Below, piece after piece: positions 11,551 through 31,123 of a DNA stretch of 64,000 nucleotides. Position numbers and translations under genes: made by a program. The notes beneath the pieces were generated by a model. That model saw nothing but the letters and a program-made list of their open reading frames with translations. It was not told the origin of the DNA and made no database searches. Source of the DNA: Artocarpus heterophyllus (taxonomy: Eukaryota; Streptophyta; Magnoliopsida; Rosales; Moraceae); contig CM046350.1 of the NCBI GenBank assembly GCA_025403435.1, forward strand, positions 20,964,324-21,028,323. Reading direction: 5' to 3'. How positions within the stretch are numbered: the first letter of the stretch is position 1; each line of letters starts with the position of its first letter.

Positions 11551-13830
11551 AATAATGATTGGAAATGGAACCTAAACATTGTCTGATTCTTTGAGAAGTT
11601 GAAATTTGTACTAGCCACACCATGTCCTCTTGAGCCTACTAGTGAATGCACTAATAAACAAATCCAAGCGTATGATTATTAGAAGGATGCTAATGATCAA
11701 GCCCGCCGTTATGTTATGGCTAGTATGAATAATGTACTATAGGCTCAACATGAGGATTATGAGACTACTAGAATGATCTTAGATAATCTAGAAGAAATGT
11801 TTGGAGGCTAAGCCTTAATGAAAGGGCAAAGGGCTCTTCAGAAGCTCTTTAATTGCAAACAAATACCAGGGACCCCTGTGAAGGAGCATGTGATGCTGGT
11901 CATGGGTTACCTTACTGAGGCTCAAACCCATGAAACTCACATTAGTACTAAGTCACAAATGACTATGGTCTTTAAGACTCTCTCTAAGGAGTTCATCTCT
12001 TTTAGAGTTTCATATAACTTTAGCAATAGACAGGATGTGACCTTGATTGAGCTGATGAAGCAATTACAGGAGTTCAAGAATCTGATCAAGGAAGCTCCGG
12101 CTTGTGGCAAGGTAAACTTGATAGCTGCATCTAGTTCTAATCCTAACTCTGGGAATGGAAAAAAGAAGAAAGCTAATAGCAGGAAGTCTTTTGTCCTAGC
12201 AAAAAGCAAGGACAATAAGAAAAGAAGAGGAGCCCGAAGAAAGCTAATAGCAGGAAGTGCTTTTTCTACGGGAAGGTTGGACAAATCAAAAAGAATTGTA
12301 AGGACTTCCAATCTAAAGAAGGTAAATACGAACTTCTAGTTATTAAGACTTGTTTAGTTGAGGAATCAAATGATACTTGGATCATAGATTCTGGAGCAAG
12401 TAATGATGATTTTGTTTCTTTATAGGGCTTCAAGGAAAAGAGAAGTCTGCTACATGAACACTTCATGTTGCAGATGGGTGATGGATCCTTAGTGTTGGCT
12501 GAAGTAGTGGGAGACTCCATCTTTATTTTGATAGTTATTAAAGCTTAGTTTTGAGAGATTGTTTTTATGTTCCTAAAGTTAAAAGAAATTTAATTTTTGT
12601 CGCTTGTTTATTTAAAGACTCTTATTTAGTTTCTTTTAATAATAAAGTTATGATTCATAAAAACAAATCTTTTATCTGTAGTAGATGGATACAATACAAC
12701 CAATATTTTATCGAATCTAAGATGGACTCACTACTTAGTACTGAGGTTAATGATAACACAAAAGACTTAAAACTTCTCACTCTAATAAGACTTATCTTTG
12801 GCACTTGCGATTAGGTCATATTAGTCTGAATAGGATTCAAAGGATGGTAAAGGATGGACCTTTAAGTCATTTAAAGGTAGAATCTATACCATAATATGAA
12901 TCTTGTTTGAAAGGAAAAATGACCAAAAAACCATTGGGTCTAAGGGTAATTGAGTTGAAGGGCTTCTAGAATTTGTGCATACTGATGTTTATGGTCCCGG
13001 AAACATCAAGGCACGAAAAGGGTGCGAGTATTTTGTGACTTTTATTGATGATTACCCGAGATATGGGTATAATGCATCATAAGAGTGAAACTTTTAACAA
13101 GTTCAGGGGGTTTTGAGTTGAAGCGGAGAAGCAATTAGGTAAACCCATAAAGGCACTTTGATCTAAACGAAGTGGAGGATACCTCTTTGATGAGTTCTTA
13201 GGACACTTATTAGAGAATGAAACTTTATCCTATTTGACTATACCAAGCACTTTGCAACAGAATAGTGTAGCTGAGAGAAGAAAAAAGACTTTGTTGGATA
13301 TGGTTTGGTCCATGATAAGTTATTTGACATTGCCTTATCCTTTTAGGGATATGCGCTATAAACTACATGTTATCTTTTGAGTGATGTACCTTTAAAATCG
13401 GTTCCTAAAAATCCTCACAAGCTGTGGATAGGTAGGAAGATATCCTTAAACCATATTTGCATATACGGATGTCTTGCTCATGTCCTATTCCAAGAAACGA
13501 ATAAATTGAAGCATGTTCAAAAGTAGGATATCCAAAAGGGACTAAGGGTGTTATTTTTATAACCCAAAAGAAAATAAAGTTATGGTTTCAATGAATGCGA
13601 CTTTCCCTAAAGAAAGTTACATGAACGACTTTAAGCCTTGTAGTAGAGTGGTATTCGAGGATTTAGCTAATGATTCAATCACTCTAGGGGTTTCGGTTGG
13701 AACCAATCTAATCAATGTAGAAAAACTAACCGAACAACAACCTAGAGAGTTTCAACGTAGTGGGAGGATCAGGCATCAACCTGAGAGGTAAATGACGTCT
13801 TTAGCCTATTTATAGACTTCTCATGAAAAT
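11551..13830 (+). pseudogene. Decayed copia gag-protease-integrase remnant
   Basis: Conceptual translation across several frames shows copia order. A gag-like region covers about 11560-12300, with an open stretch of 173 codons at 11818-12339 containing a K-rich segment. A degenerate zinc knuckle (GQIKKNC) follows near 12280-12300, and a protease active site (WIIDSGAS) near 12380-12405. An integrase core follows near 12975-13060 (FVHTDVYGP, YFVTFIDDYPRYGY). The remnant ends in a linker-like segment with SGRIRHQPER near 13765-13790. Stops and frameshifts are frequent throughout. Reverse transcriptase and RNase H are missing, so the 3' part of the element has been lost. This copy is much older than the one at 31124-37770. 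Confidence 0.8.
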
Positions 13831-14815
13831 GAGTTCTTACTGATGAGAGGTGGGTCTGAATAGTACTTAATGGAATGAGACACGTGTCAGTCATTCATTG
13901 GCTGTAAGTTTCAGGCTACTTCTCCCTGTATGATGATGCGACTTAGTGGATTTCAACTTCCATTAGACGGTTGTTGGCTTGAATCGAAGACTCCTTGTTG
14001 AGACTAGCGAATCGAACAAAGTTGGTCTTTTTTTTGAACAACACTTTTCAAGACTAGGAGAATAGTATGTGTTTAGAATCTGATTGATTTGGGCCTCTTA
14101 TAATGAGCATATTGAGCACAAACTGCTTCAAGCTACATCACACACAATGAGTACACCGAATGGGCTTGCTTGGTTGCTATATTGCCTATATGCTTCTTTC
14201 TTACCCCTTGGCTATCACAACCTGCCTTTTTTGATATGTGATAAAAGTCTTTTCTTACTTATGTATAGATCAAAAACTTGGGAATACTTCTATTTAAAAA
14301 AAATATATATTACACATGCAAATTTAAGCAACCCTCATAATATAAATATATACATATATTTATATAAACAAACTTTCTTTTACAATATTGTTTGCTAAAT
14401 ATTTTCAAGAGAGGTTTTGTCTTAATTAAAGGTTTAGGATTTTTGCAGATTTTCTATCTTGTTTATATCTTAATTATCCATCAATTTATATCATAATTCT
14501 ACAATTAATTATGATATAAAATTTATTTTATAGATATTATTTACAAATTTCTGAGTATTTAAACTCACAAAATCTGTTTTTGTTAATATCCAACATCATA
14601 ACAAATTTACAATGAAACTTCCTATTAACACTATACTCTATATTTCATTGTAATTTTTTTTTTATAAAAATACGATTTATGAGGATAAATTCATTAATCA
14701 AATCTAATTAAATATTAGATTTTATTAATGAATTTTCCCTTGGTCATTACATTGGCCCCATTACAACCTATATTGAAAGTCTTTTAATTCCAGCTGATGT
14801 TTTCAGCATAGTAGA
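13831..14815. other. AT-rich sequence, no gene seen
   Basis: This follows the truncated copia remnant. No reverse transcriptase, RNase H, purine tract or 3' LTR was recognised. A 104-codon open frame at 14084-14398 is low-complexity (Y/I/N-rich at its end), matches no known domain and is not called as a gene. Confidence 0.4.
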
Positions 14816-16562
14816 GATTTGTACCAAAGGGAGAGCCTATGATGTTTAACACCTTTATTTTATTTTGTGTTTGATTTTAATTTTTGTTTTGTAAAGTTTT
14901 TGAGTATTTACTTATTCATAACAGGCATAGAACGATAATCGTTTGCAATGGATGATGGACATACACACTGAGTATGACTATCGTAGGATATATAAACTTT
15001 GAATAAATGTTGATTCAATTTAGTGCTTAGTTGATTTCAAGGTCATATTTCTTAGTGTTCTTTGAGGTAAAATATTAGAAGATTAGTATCTCATATCTTT
15101 TGTTTGATTTTTACTTGAGGATTAGTCAAAGTTAAGTGTGAGTGAATTTGATGAGTATATAATTCATCATTTTTATGTCATTTTTCCTTGCATTTATTGT
15201 CTAAATTTTTTAGTAATCTTATGTTTTTATTTTTATTTCATGTTTTTAGGTATTTTAATATTAAAGAATAAGAACAAGATTAAAAATGTAGGTTTTTGGA
15301 GTTCAAAAAATCAAGTATTCAATTTCAAGTTCAACGAAAGTCGCAGATCACAAAACGGAGTTGAAACGCTTGAGAAATGACAAAAAGGGCATTGAAGCCT
15401 GAGCTCCGCATTGCTACCCAATTTTTGCCTGTTGTTGCCTTGTCCCACACCCTAGTAAGCTTGCTAGGCTCTGCCCCACCAGTGCATCACCCCTACAGCG
15501 GATGCTGCGGTGCGATAGCCCCCGACATGGCACGCTGTGCCATAGGCTGTTAGTAGTCCCATTGCATGGCCGCACACAATATTGCATGAGTCACGTCTCC
15601 AATGCGTTTTTTAGATATTTTAGACCTAAAAATCGTTTTTCACTATTCCAAAACCCTATTTTTATATAAATTTTATTATAGATCAAATGAGGACTTTTTT
15701 GGAGTGTTATCTGGTTTTTCTTGAAGCGAATACAAAGTAGAAGAAGAGGGGGAGCCATGGAGAAAGCTCCAGTGGAGATGGCGGCTTTCCGACACCAAAT
15801 GCTTTCTTTTCTCTCACTCTTTCTCTATTTTCCTTTGCATTTATGTTATTTTATTTTGTATTTTGGTTATGTGTGAATTTTAAACCTTAAACTTAATTAT
15901 GTCAAAATTGTATGAATAATTGCCAATTTTCTACTTGAGATTGCTTGAGAATTATCTATGGCTAGATTAAAATGCTTGATCCGAAATTGTCTTGTTGTTT
16001 TAATCCTTCGTAGCAAATTGTGGTCATTGATTATAGTCAAGTTTTCATATGATTACATGTGGAATACAACATAGGTTGAATGAACTCAGTTTTTGTATGT
16101 TTGTTGCCTAGATCAACCTATTTTTCTCAGTATAACATTTCCCTTAGATTAAACTTAGCGAGTGTTTTCCTAGCTTATTTGATGGAAAGGGATTTAATAG
16201 AGCACTTGTCTTATTAAATCTAAATTGTAAGAAAAGATTAAGATAATAGAGTTTATTATTATCTACAATTGGCTGTTTCAATGGAAAATTTGGAAATAAT
16301 TTTATAATTATCTATGTAATTGATGTTTAGTAGTGGTGAAGGATCCTATAACCAGTTTTAATTATAATTGTTTTATAATATTTTATTTATTTATTTTTGT
16401 TTTAAATTATAAATTTAATTAAAAATCCAAGACCTCCATTTTGGTATTTAGTTTAAATTTAGGTTTTTTTTTTAATTTATTAACTAATTAATTAGATCTA
16501 GTTCTCCTGCAGGAACAATCATTGCTCACCGCTGTACTCAATAATGACTATACTATAACTTA
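14816..16562 (+). mobile_element. Gypsy Athila-like LTR fragment
   Basis: Long non-coding stretch with a GC-rich island (15385-15610), a 'GGAGCCATGGAGAAAGCTCC' hairpin-like segment near 15750, and an end segment (16503-16560) with 'TTGCTCACCGCTGTACTCAA' and 'ACTATACTATAACTT'. The end segment resembles the LTR/primer-site region of plant Athila elements. Both boundaries are approximate and no target duplication was found. The Athila reading rests on phrase recognition only. Confidence 0.35.
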
Positions 16563-18835
16563 GCAAGATTTTATCTTTTGACAGGTCCTTTGGTTGAAAA
16601 GAATTCAAGGAAGTAAACAAGCAGTTGACGGAGGGACTATTTGACATGTGGAAGTGAAGTCGCCTCTGAAGGGCTAGAGTTATCAAAAGGATTGAGGCTC
16701 TTTCAAAGGGAGGCATTGATAAGAGTCCTAAGGGTGAACTCGGGTTGCAGTACTTTGGTTTCCAAATATCTTGGGGCGTGCTTTGAAGACGATCTCATGT
16801 TGCTGTTGAAGATAGTTTAAAGACGTCAAGATACTCAGAGGTTTGTTAATAGTGGTCTTGATAGAGTTGGTGGCATATGTTTAAGACTTATTTCCTAAGT
16901 CTAAAAGAGAGGCTGCGAAGGTGTTCTTAAAATATGGTCTTAAGAACACTTTGAATGAAGCTCAAGTGTGAAGGGCACAGAGTTGAAGAAAATACTCAAG
17001 TACGAAGGCCGCAAACTTGAAGAAAGAAGAGGTCAAGGTGGAGTAGGGTTGAAGATTATCATAGCTTTATTGGTATGATGGTGTGCATTCTTCAAGTGTG
17101 AAAGAGCAGGGTGTTAATAAGGGAAGAAGGTGGTCTTTTGACGGTTGCTCCAAAGAATGTGCAACTATACATGGTCAGGTCTACTGGACTCATTTCCTTC
17201 CAAAGTGCACGTACCATGTAGCTTTCTATGTGCTGCTTAAGCTTGCTAAAAATGGATTAGTTTTGGGGAAAAAAAATTAGGTTTCAGGCTGACTAGCCCT
17301 CTTCCCTTCCCAAGTATGGAGTTTTATTGTGAAGGGGTTTTTTGTTTTTGAAATTTATTCTCGTGTTTTGCTCCTTCTTCTTCTTCTTCTTTTTTTTGGC
17401 AGTCAACTTAAAACATAAACAAATGAACACCTCATTAAACACCGTAAAAAATACAAGTAAAAGTCGAAGTACCAGTGTAGTGCCATCCATGTACGCTATG
17501 AGGCTTAAGTGAGTAAACTTGTCATAAGAGTTTCACAAAGTTTTAAGCCTTCTAAAAAATAAACTTTTGGCCTTTCAAATGAGATTAATTTAAAGAGCAC
17601 CAAAGAGAACCGGTAATGAATGACTGAGTTTAATTTCTACCTAAATGAGACAATTCATTCCATTCTTAATGTTAAGGAGAATGTGGATTGATTCAATAGT
17701 AACCAATAACTCGTTAAATGCATTTTAGTTACAAATTAAGAGAGTAAATTGCAGTCGTAACCCACGTTTTTAGCCGATGCTTGAGCTTTTCTTCAGATGG
17801 AACATTGCCATGCCAATTTTAAAAGGAGCATTTGGGTCTCGAATGCTTTGGATTGGAAGGAGCGTTTGTGCTCAAATGCTTTGGTTTTAGGCGAGCGCCA
17901 AACTCTTTTCTCAATTGGAGCTTGAATAGTTTGTGTGATTAAACCGTTAATTATCATTTTACGATAATACAAAAATACCACTTAACAATCAATCTATATT
18001 TTGCAAATTTAAATGCTGTGTTATTAAGAAAAAAGGTTAATGAGTGAAAGTATCAAATCGCAAGAAATTTTATTTTAAAAAACCTCAAGGAATTTAAGGA
18101 ACACAAGTACCAAAAATCTTTAAAACAAAAGAAAAACTGTTTTCCCCACTTGACTACAAATATCGAGTTAGGGCAGGAAAAAACAAATCCCGCAACAGAA
18201 ATAATAATAATACTGCTCCCAAAATAAATAAATAGACGAAAGAAAGTGAATTGTATGCTGCATGGATACCTCGCGTTGAAAAACAACAAAACACCTATTG
18301 TTATTATAGAGTCCGTTTGGTTCAAGTATTTAAATGAAGATTTAAATTTTTATAAGAAAAAATATTGTAAAAAAATGATTCTAACCGTGATTCGAACCAT
18401 GAAACAAACGAGCTCATGATGTTTTTTCTAAAGGGCACATATCACATACTCGTGTCTTTTGAGAAACAGAATATAAAAACACCAATAATTGGCCAGTGAG
18501 TGACAGACATGTGAGAGTAAGCAACCCCACTTACCATCCTTTGTTTTCATCCTTTCTTACTAATATTTTTATTTTTGTAATTTCCATCTCAACTCACTTG
18601 TTCTGGTTCTTCAGAGTTCGTTTGGCTGCGGCACTTTTTAAAAAAATTGGAACAATTTTCGTGTTTAAAAAACTAATTTTAGATGAAAAAAAAAAAACCA
18701 TTTCTCCGATTTAATTTTTCTTTTGACCCTTTTTTTTCAAATTCCCGCCACTGTGTGAGAGTGACGTCTTTGCCATTTCCAGCTTTTTTTCCACTTCATT
18801 AGACGATACCAAGTTCATTACTTTTGCAATAAAAC
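16563..18835. other. No gene recognised; possible repeat remnant
   Basis: 16563-17300 is less AT-rich and has short open frames (for example 65 codons at 17083-17280), but none shows a known domain. It may be internal sequence of the Athila-like element to its left. 17300-18835 is AT-rich upstream sequence of the katanin-like gene, with a CTT-rich run near 17371-17397. Confidence 0.35.
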
Positions 18836-18841
18836 ATTCCT

Positions 18842-18865
18842 CACGTGCTCTTTCTTCTATATTTA
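18842..18865 (+). promoter_or_regulatory. Possible core promoter of the katanin-like gene
   Basis: A G-box-like CACGTG at 18842-18847 is followed by a TATA-like CTATATTTAC at 18856-18865. The start codon is at 19030, leaving about 140 bases for a leader rich in AG and CT runs (18928-19010), as in many plant 5' UTRs. No transcript evidence is available, so this is inference from position and motif. Confidence 0.35.
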
Positions 18866-19029
18866 CAAAAACAAAAAACAAAAGATTCATTCCTCTGTTC
18901 TATTTGATTGCCGAGTCGGTTCTCGAGAGAGAGCGAAGGAGAAAAGAAGAGAGAATCCCAAAATCTCTCTCTCCTTTTTCTCTCTCTTTTCCCTTCTCGA
19001 TCTTTACGTTCTTCAGATTCCCCCCAGCA

Positions 19030-25127
<6,098 letters not shown>

Positions 25128-25253
25128 AGGCACATAGCCACATTTCTCTGTATTGTTTTCTGCGTGTGGGGGGACAGTCTGTAATGTTCAATTTCATGTC
25201 TAATCATCCTTTAGGTTGTCTTTGGGTGTGGAAACAAGAGCTGGTTGATTCTT

Positions 25254-25285
<32 letters not shown>

Positions 25286-27360
25286 TTTCTTTTAAGGCAA
25301 TAGTTTCACTTAAAGTTGAAACAAAGATAGTATTTTTGTTAGGGTTATTTACCTTTTTATACATCGTATTTTAGGTTTATTCAAACGTTATATTTTTTGT
25401 TTAGATCTTATCGAATTTATAACTTCAAATTAGATTTAATATACAAATTTATTCTTTTTTTTCAATCATTATTCAAAATTGATATAAAAATTGCCCAAAA
25501 TACTTTCAAATTGAAAAATAAGAAAACTTTACACATTTGAAAAAACTTTATAATAAGATTTTTGACTTCAAAAATATATATAATACCTTCAAAATAAGTG
25601 TTTTGTATGTTTTTATTTTTGTTTTTTTTTTTTATTTTTCAAAGGTTTTAATTTTTTCTCTATTTTATTTGAGGATAATTTGATCATTTTTAAGGTTAAA
25701 ATCAACTATTGACTCAAATAAGGTATAAATTTATGTATTAAATATATATTTGATGAGATTAAAAACTAAAAGTATATGATTTAAATTAAATTAAAATTGA
25801 GGTAAGGAAACAAATGCTTGGACATAAAGCAGAATCTCCTCAGAGGAATTTACTTCACGGCTTATAAGATATTACCCCATGTTTCCATTTATTTTTAGCA
25901 CCATCCATCATATAAATGGAAGTTAGTAGTCACCGTCTCAGCTTTTTGAGTGCTTGGTCAAAGTCTCATAAACCATTTTTCATAGAATCGAAGAATCTTA
26001 TTAAATTTGAAGAAAAATTATACAAGTGAAATAGAGATTGCAAGTCCAATGAGTCATGCTTCTCAACTGAGAAGTAAACCTTCTAATATAAGCAAATAAG
26101 AAAAATCTACTTTTTAAGAGTTTACAACTACATCAAAGACCGAATGAAAGATGGAAAAAAAAAAAAAAAACGAATGGAGTGAGAAATGGGACTCCGACCA
26201 AGCAACCAAAAATGGGTGTGCGTGACTGCCGCCGAAAGAATGGACAAGATCAAAATTATCTGAAAGCATGATGTATCTTATAAGATGAAAAGTAGAATTC
26301 TATGATTAGACTCTCTTTTATACGTGTGACTCCTCTTCTTAATGAGTATAAAAAAAGATTCCTACTTTAAACGAAGGCTGTCACGACTCTAATTAATGAG
26401 CTGTAGAAAAATATTCCTGCTCTAAAACTGGGCAACCGTCTCGACATAAATATACGATGAGGTGTCCAACACTTTCGTAAACTAGACTTCCTCCGTGCTC
26501 ATCCAAGGAGGTTACTTCGCAATTGAGAGAGGAAGCCTGTTGATTATAGTGACCGAGTTTCGAGAAGTACTGGCTAGTTATGGTCATAAATTATGCCAAA
26601 CTGTCCACGTCTTGAGTCTATTTGGAAACATAATATGAACAAAGAGCTTGAACCTAAAAGACTAATCCTTCATAATTTAAAAACCCAGTTTGAATCAACA
26701 AGTATAAATCAATAACAATATAAAATTTCACGTGCTATAATATAAATTAAAAGCTAATCGAGTAAATATCTTTCATACTATAATTTTTCAACCAATTTTT
26801 ACAATTCAAATTAGTTTTCCAAATACCCTATAAGACAATACAAATTTTATAAAAAACAACATTGTCGTAAAGTAATTTGAGTTAAAAAATTAATTAAAAC
26901 TTTTTAGTTGAAACCATATTTTCAAACAATAGGCAATAAATTTCACCTGCGAACAGGCCTGAAAATCACTTGATGTGCTTTACCCTTCAAAAAAAAAAAA
27001 AAAAGGGGGTGAAACACGGTCAAATAGCCCAAGTTGGACTTGGCTTTCCTAATGAGAAGCTAACTAATTACGTGCTTATTATACTAGGACTGATAAACGA
27101 ATCCATTTGAACAAAAATAATGGCTACTTTCTGCACTCAATAGTGAAAACCAACGGTATTTTAGTATGTGCGCAAAGATTTCATAGCATGGTGATATCGA
27201 GTTCCAAAATACAAGCTAGCAAGTAGCAACAAACTACAAAAAACTTGTTGCAATACATAAAACGTAACATGGACAATCGCGAGTACTGTAACGCAATGCT
27301 ATTGCAACAATAACTAGCTGGAATCACTACTCGAGTTCAAAAAATTCAGGTTTTCTCACG
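25128..27360. other. Intergenic spacer between convergent genes
   Basis: This begins with the 3' UTR of the katanin-like gene and holds a (CTTTTT)n microsatellite at 25251-25293 and A-runs near 26156 and 26989. No open frame here carries a recognisable domain; the 64-codon reverse frame at 26393-26587 has none. The two flanking genes end tail-to-tail across it. Confidence 0.6.
25251..25293 (+). repeat. (CTTTTT)n microsatellite in the 3' flank
   Basis: A T-run followed by about five CTTTTT units lies 125 bases after the stop codon of the katanin-like gene, probably within or just past its 3' UTR. Confidence 0.85.
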
Positions 27361-29141
27361 CTAGTTAAACCCCCTCAACGGGTCAGCCGTCTTTCCAGAT
27401 CTTGCATCAGTCCACGCTTTTGCAATTGTTCGCTTCATTTCGTCATCACCTCCCTCGTACATGTTCTGCACATTGCAAAATACATCAAATACATGGCTAT
27501 TTAGCAATCCCAATAATAATAAAGCTTTACAAATTATGCATGGTTCACTTGCTCTATCCATACACACCTTCATCAAGTCCATGATTCCTGCCATGGGGTC
27601 TCGCTCCTTCTCCAAATTTGGCTTCAGCTGTTACATCAACGTGATTGAACAATTAGTTGACTTGAAAATCACAATGAACTAAAGATTTACAGTTCCTTAC
27701 CATGGATAAAAAAGAGAATAATGCGGGAAGATTTTGATTATTCGGACACCTCAAAAAATGTCGCATTATCTTTCCTTTGGTCTTGTTGTATCCGTTATTG
27801 TATAATGTAAATCAATAATTTGCTACGTAAATCATTTTTAAAGAGCAAATAAGTGATTTACCTGAATAATTGAACGATTTACTGGAGAAAATAGATTATC
27901 AAATAAAGAAAGTATAAAAGGATCCAAAATTTTGACTATCTATGCATATACCCCTAGAATAAGTTAGGCTACCATAAATTCACGATGCCCACACAGAAAG
28001 TCTTGAACATATTACCTTGTCTTCTTTGTAATGCAAATCTAACCAGTTCCCCTTTGAAGCTTTAACTAGCGTGATCACAACCCTTGTAGGCTTAACTAGC
28101 ACCTTACACTTCTCTGGTACAATCTCCTTGTTCAGTTTCGGTATTGCACACCGGTAATTCTTTCCATGGACATCATGTAATTTAATATCGAAAGACATTG
28201 TTTTGAACTCGGCATCCATTTTGTCCTCGTCAACTCCCTCCAGAGATATATACAACTGATAAAGAAAGACACTTCAATCAGACAACTTACAACACACTCC
28301 AAATCATGTCCACGTTAAAATATGACTGGCACAATTGGCGTATCAACACAGCAATTAACATGTGGATCTGATGTTTAATCTCAATTTTCTCTAATGCTTC
28401 CATACTATAGCAAACACAATAGTAAAATTTCATGATAAAAAAATCGTTCTTTTGAAACAAATTCTCACCTTGACTTTTTCATTATCCTGGTCCCAGCTGA
28501 AAGATGAAAGTGTAGTGTAGTTCACTGCAGGAGTGGAGGGCACCTTAACCGCAGTCAAAATCGGGGTCGGCGGGGCTTGCGTTGCAGCTGCAGCAGCGGC
28601 CTCTTTTGACAACTGTTTTCAAAAGATTTATCAAAACATTTCAGTCTATTTTACATAGATAAGTCATTCCAAGCTTGCATCAACAGACAAATCCTCCAAA
28701 TCTATTCTTTTCTAATATCAATTTAAAAAAAAAAAAAAAAAAAAAAAGAAATCTTGACTCTCCAGTTAAAAATCATCCTTTTCAATGGGATTTTCTTAAA
28801 TTTCTTTTTTTTCCCTTCATTTCTATTTTCTATTACCCAATTTACTAGACTTATGCAGAGCATTTTAGAATAAATCCACTACAACACAAATGACAAAAAC
28901 AAACGGAACAATGATTTAATAGCAAGCCAGAGTATCAGAAATTTATAACGCAAATTACCGTTACAAGTCTAAAACAAAACAAAACATTAACTAAAAACAA
29001 CATTTCTGGAAAAAAAAAATTTGTTTCGACCTTTTCTAAGTCGCGAATCTCGGAGGAGATGAGATTGAGGACGCGATGTCTCTTGGCGATGCTCTGCAAC
29101 TGGCGGAGCTCCTCCAAATCAGGTGCTAAATCCTCTGCCAT
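27361..29141 (-). CDS. CACYBP: Calcyclin-binding protein-like (CS/SGS domain), 5 exons
   Basis: The minus-strand exons in order are 29141-29031, 28612-28469, 28255-28016, 27627-27568 and 27465-27361. Introns are GT-AG, all at phase 0, and the product has 219 residues, close to the family length. Residues 1-38 form the N-terminal helical hairpin (LEELRQLQSIAKRHRV...), which in CacyBP/SIP mediates dimer and Siah contacts. A low-complexity A/P/T linker follows (about 41-70). The CS (p23/Hsp20-like) domain spans about 75-165 (FSWDQ, VKLYISL, GNWLDLHY). The SGS-like tail has DPMAGIMDLMK and MKRTIAKAWTDAR. Family members act as adaptors between Siah-type E3 ligases, Skp1 and client proteins, and some show phosphatase activity; the plant role is less clear. 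The start is the only ATG before the conserved hairpin. The symbol is by similarity. Confidence 0.93.
28724..28747. repeat. Poly(A) run in intron 1 of the CacyBP-like gene
   Basis: About 23 consecutive A on the plus strand (T on the coding strand) within the first intron. It may be a polypyrimidine-rich intron segment or an old retro-insertion tail. Confidence 0.8.
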
Positions 29142-29580
29142 TTTTCTTCAGCGAGTACTAATATATAAGAATCGTTGTTTTCTTAAGTATGGTGATTGAA
29201 TTTTCCAATTTAGTGTGCTACTAAATTTGTGGATTCAGATTTGCGTGTGTGATGATACATATGTCAATTATTGTTGGAGAGGATAGAGTGGAAAACCCTA
29301 GAACCCCCTGTCCAACCCTGCACAGGCAGAATGTTCTAGAGCATACTATTTTTGTGCTAAAGAAGAGGAGGAATTTAAGATTCTACCAGAGTAAAACACG
29401 TGTTTTTTTTACCAAATGGGTTCGGCACCATTGGGCATGGCCCGTGGAAGGGCTTTTTCGTTTCGGAGTTGGTTAGTGGGTTTTTGACAAGATTGTTGCA
29501 AAATTAAGGTGCGGATTGACTTATGTCACTTAAAAATATATATTTACAAAAAATGTCATAATCATATCATCATATTTAAG
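29142..29580. other. 5' flank of the CacyBP-like gene
   Basis: The gene's upstream region on the minus strand. A TATATA-containing segment (29160-29166) lies only about 20 bases above the start codon, too close to be an ordinary TATA box if the leader is normal length. A 75-codon plus-strand open frame (29249-29476) has no recognised domain. Confidence 0.4.
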
Positions 29581-29740
29581 GGGTATTTGGTAGTGATAAG
29601 AACCATTCAGTGTTCATCACAATCTCAGTTATGAACAGTGTAAAGCTCTCACATGCTATAGTAACAATAAAAAAAATATTACATTGTAAAACTCTCACAT
29701 GCTACAGTAAAAGTGGTTCCTACCACCTTTCCAAATACCC
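29581..29740. mobile_element. MITE copy 2
   Basis: This 160-bp element has terminal inverted repeats GGGTATTTGG...CCAAATACCC, with a longer imperfect arm (GATAAGAACCA paired with TGGTTCCTACCACC). Two inner copies of CTCTCACATGCTA(T/C)AGTA lie at about 29647 and 29692. Size, ends and inner word match the copies at 19946 and 50121. Flanking target duplication is not clear. Confidence 0.75.
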
Positions 29741-30715
29741 TATTAATTTGTAAAATCAAATATACCTTTAAAATATTGGTTGGTATCTACCGTGATATCA
29801 ATTAGTGCCCGACCACGATATTGATGTCCAACCAAATTAGCGGCCGGTATCCACCCTAATACCAACCAATTATTGACCGGTATTCACAAAATACTAGGCA
29901 AAAATCACCATGACCGATGACAAAAAGAATACATAAAAATCATATAAAATAAACAAACAATCTTAAACATATGAAACATTTAGAGCGAAAAATCGCAAAA
30001 TATTTAGAGCGATCTCTATCATGTCGTCTTTTCGTTGCCAACGAAGGTGAGAAGATCGACCACCACGATCTCGCGAAAGACCCTTTCGCGATGGGTGAGG
30101 CGACGTTGATCTTCATGGCATTGGCTAGAGAAGGAGGTCAAGTTTGGTTGTGGCAAAGAGTAAGCTAAAGATCCACTTCGCAGTGTTGATCCAAAAATTC
30201 AAAAAATCCATAAAGATCCACGATGGCGAGAAATGAGAGCGACGCTTCAACGAGGAGATTCGGTGACGATTTTATAGATCCCTTCGCGACGTCACCTACA
30301 CTCCGCGAGATCTTCCATGCATAGACGGAGGAAGCCGATCTTGCACCACATCATAGATTGATGAGCATCAATCTTCGTAGCGTGGACGACCCTGATCTAC
30401 GACGTTTCTGGCCTTCACTTAGAGAGGCAAGAACTTAACGATGGCTGAAAGGTGTCAGTGGTTTGCCGACATCGTAGATTTGTGCATCTATGCAAGAAAA
30501 ATGGAGTCGTTGTGATATGATGATTAATAAGGTATATGTGAAATTGAAGATATATTGAAGGAAAAACTTTCATGACAGTAACTTTTGTTTAAGTGAGTGT
30601 GGCATACAATGAAATATGTTTTTGCATTGTGGCATTAATTGATCCATCTTTGAAAGAAATGGCTGAATACTTCTTAATTAGGTCCAATACCATTAAAAAC
30701 CCATATTATTCTATG
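29741..30715. other. Unassigned repeat-like sequence with GC-richer block
   Basis: 29760-29900 has repeated phrases such as ACCGTGATATC, CGACCACGATATTG and GACCGGTATTCAC. 29970-30500 is GC-richer, with CGCGAAAGACCCTTTCGCG (30072-30090), a near-palindrome. A 65-codon open frame at 29971-30168 lies here, but no protein domain is recognisable and stops follow in all frames. It may be part of a transposable element. Confidence 0.3.
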
Positions 30716-31123
30716 GAAGAAGGAGGGAAATAGCACATTTAGAGGGGGAAAAATTAATAGCATAGTTTGAATTTAAGAAAATTAATAGCATAATTTAGAT
30801 ATGAAATTTCAATAATCTCCAAAATACCCTTGTCTTCCCCACCCCTCCCCCCCTCCTTTGCACAATGATAAACATGTTTGCATCCATTGTTCAAAAATGG
30901 TTGGTCCTTCATCCCTCTACTGACATCTAAGCCTTCAACAACAATGAACTAGTATGACGACAATGGACGTTCATGATTCTGGCCTCGTGATGTCTCCTTC
31001 GTCGCCATGTAAATCTCTCAATGTCGCCTCTCGAATCTCCTTCGTTGCTCCTCCCTTCTACAGTTGCGGACTTCTACAGATCGGAGGCCATAACAGGAGA
31101 CCGCCGCTAGGCCTTGATGGGAG

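Noticed and set aside
14084..14398. 104-codon open frame after the old copia remnant
   Set aside because: The tail is low-complexity and no domain or splice context was found.
16563..17300. Moderately GC-rich stretch considered as a host gene
   Set aside because: Stops interrupt all frames and no domain or splice pattern could be assembled; its position suggests element-internal sequence.
29160..29166. TATATA segment as TATA box of the CacyBP-like gene
   Set aside because: It is only about 20 bases from the start codon, which would leave almost no leader; chance occurrence in AT-rich DNA is more likely.
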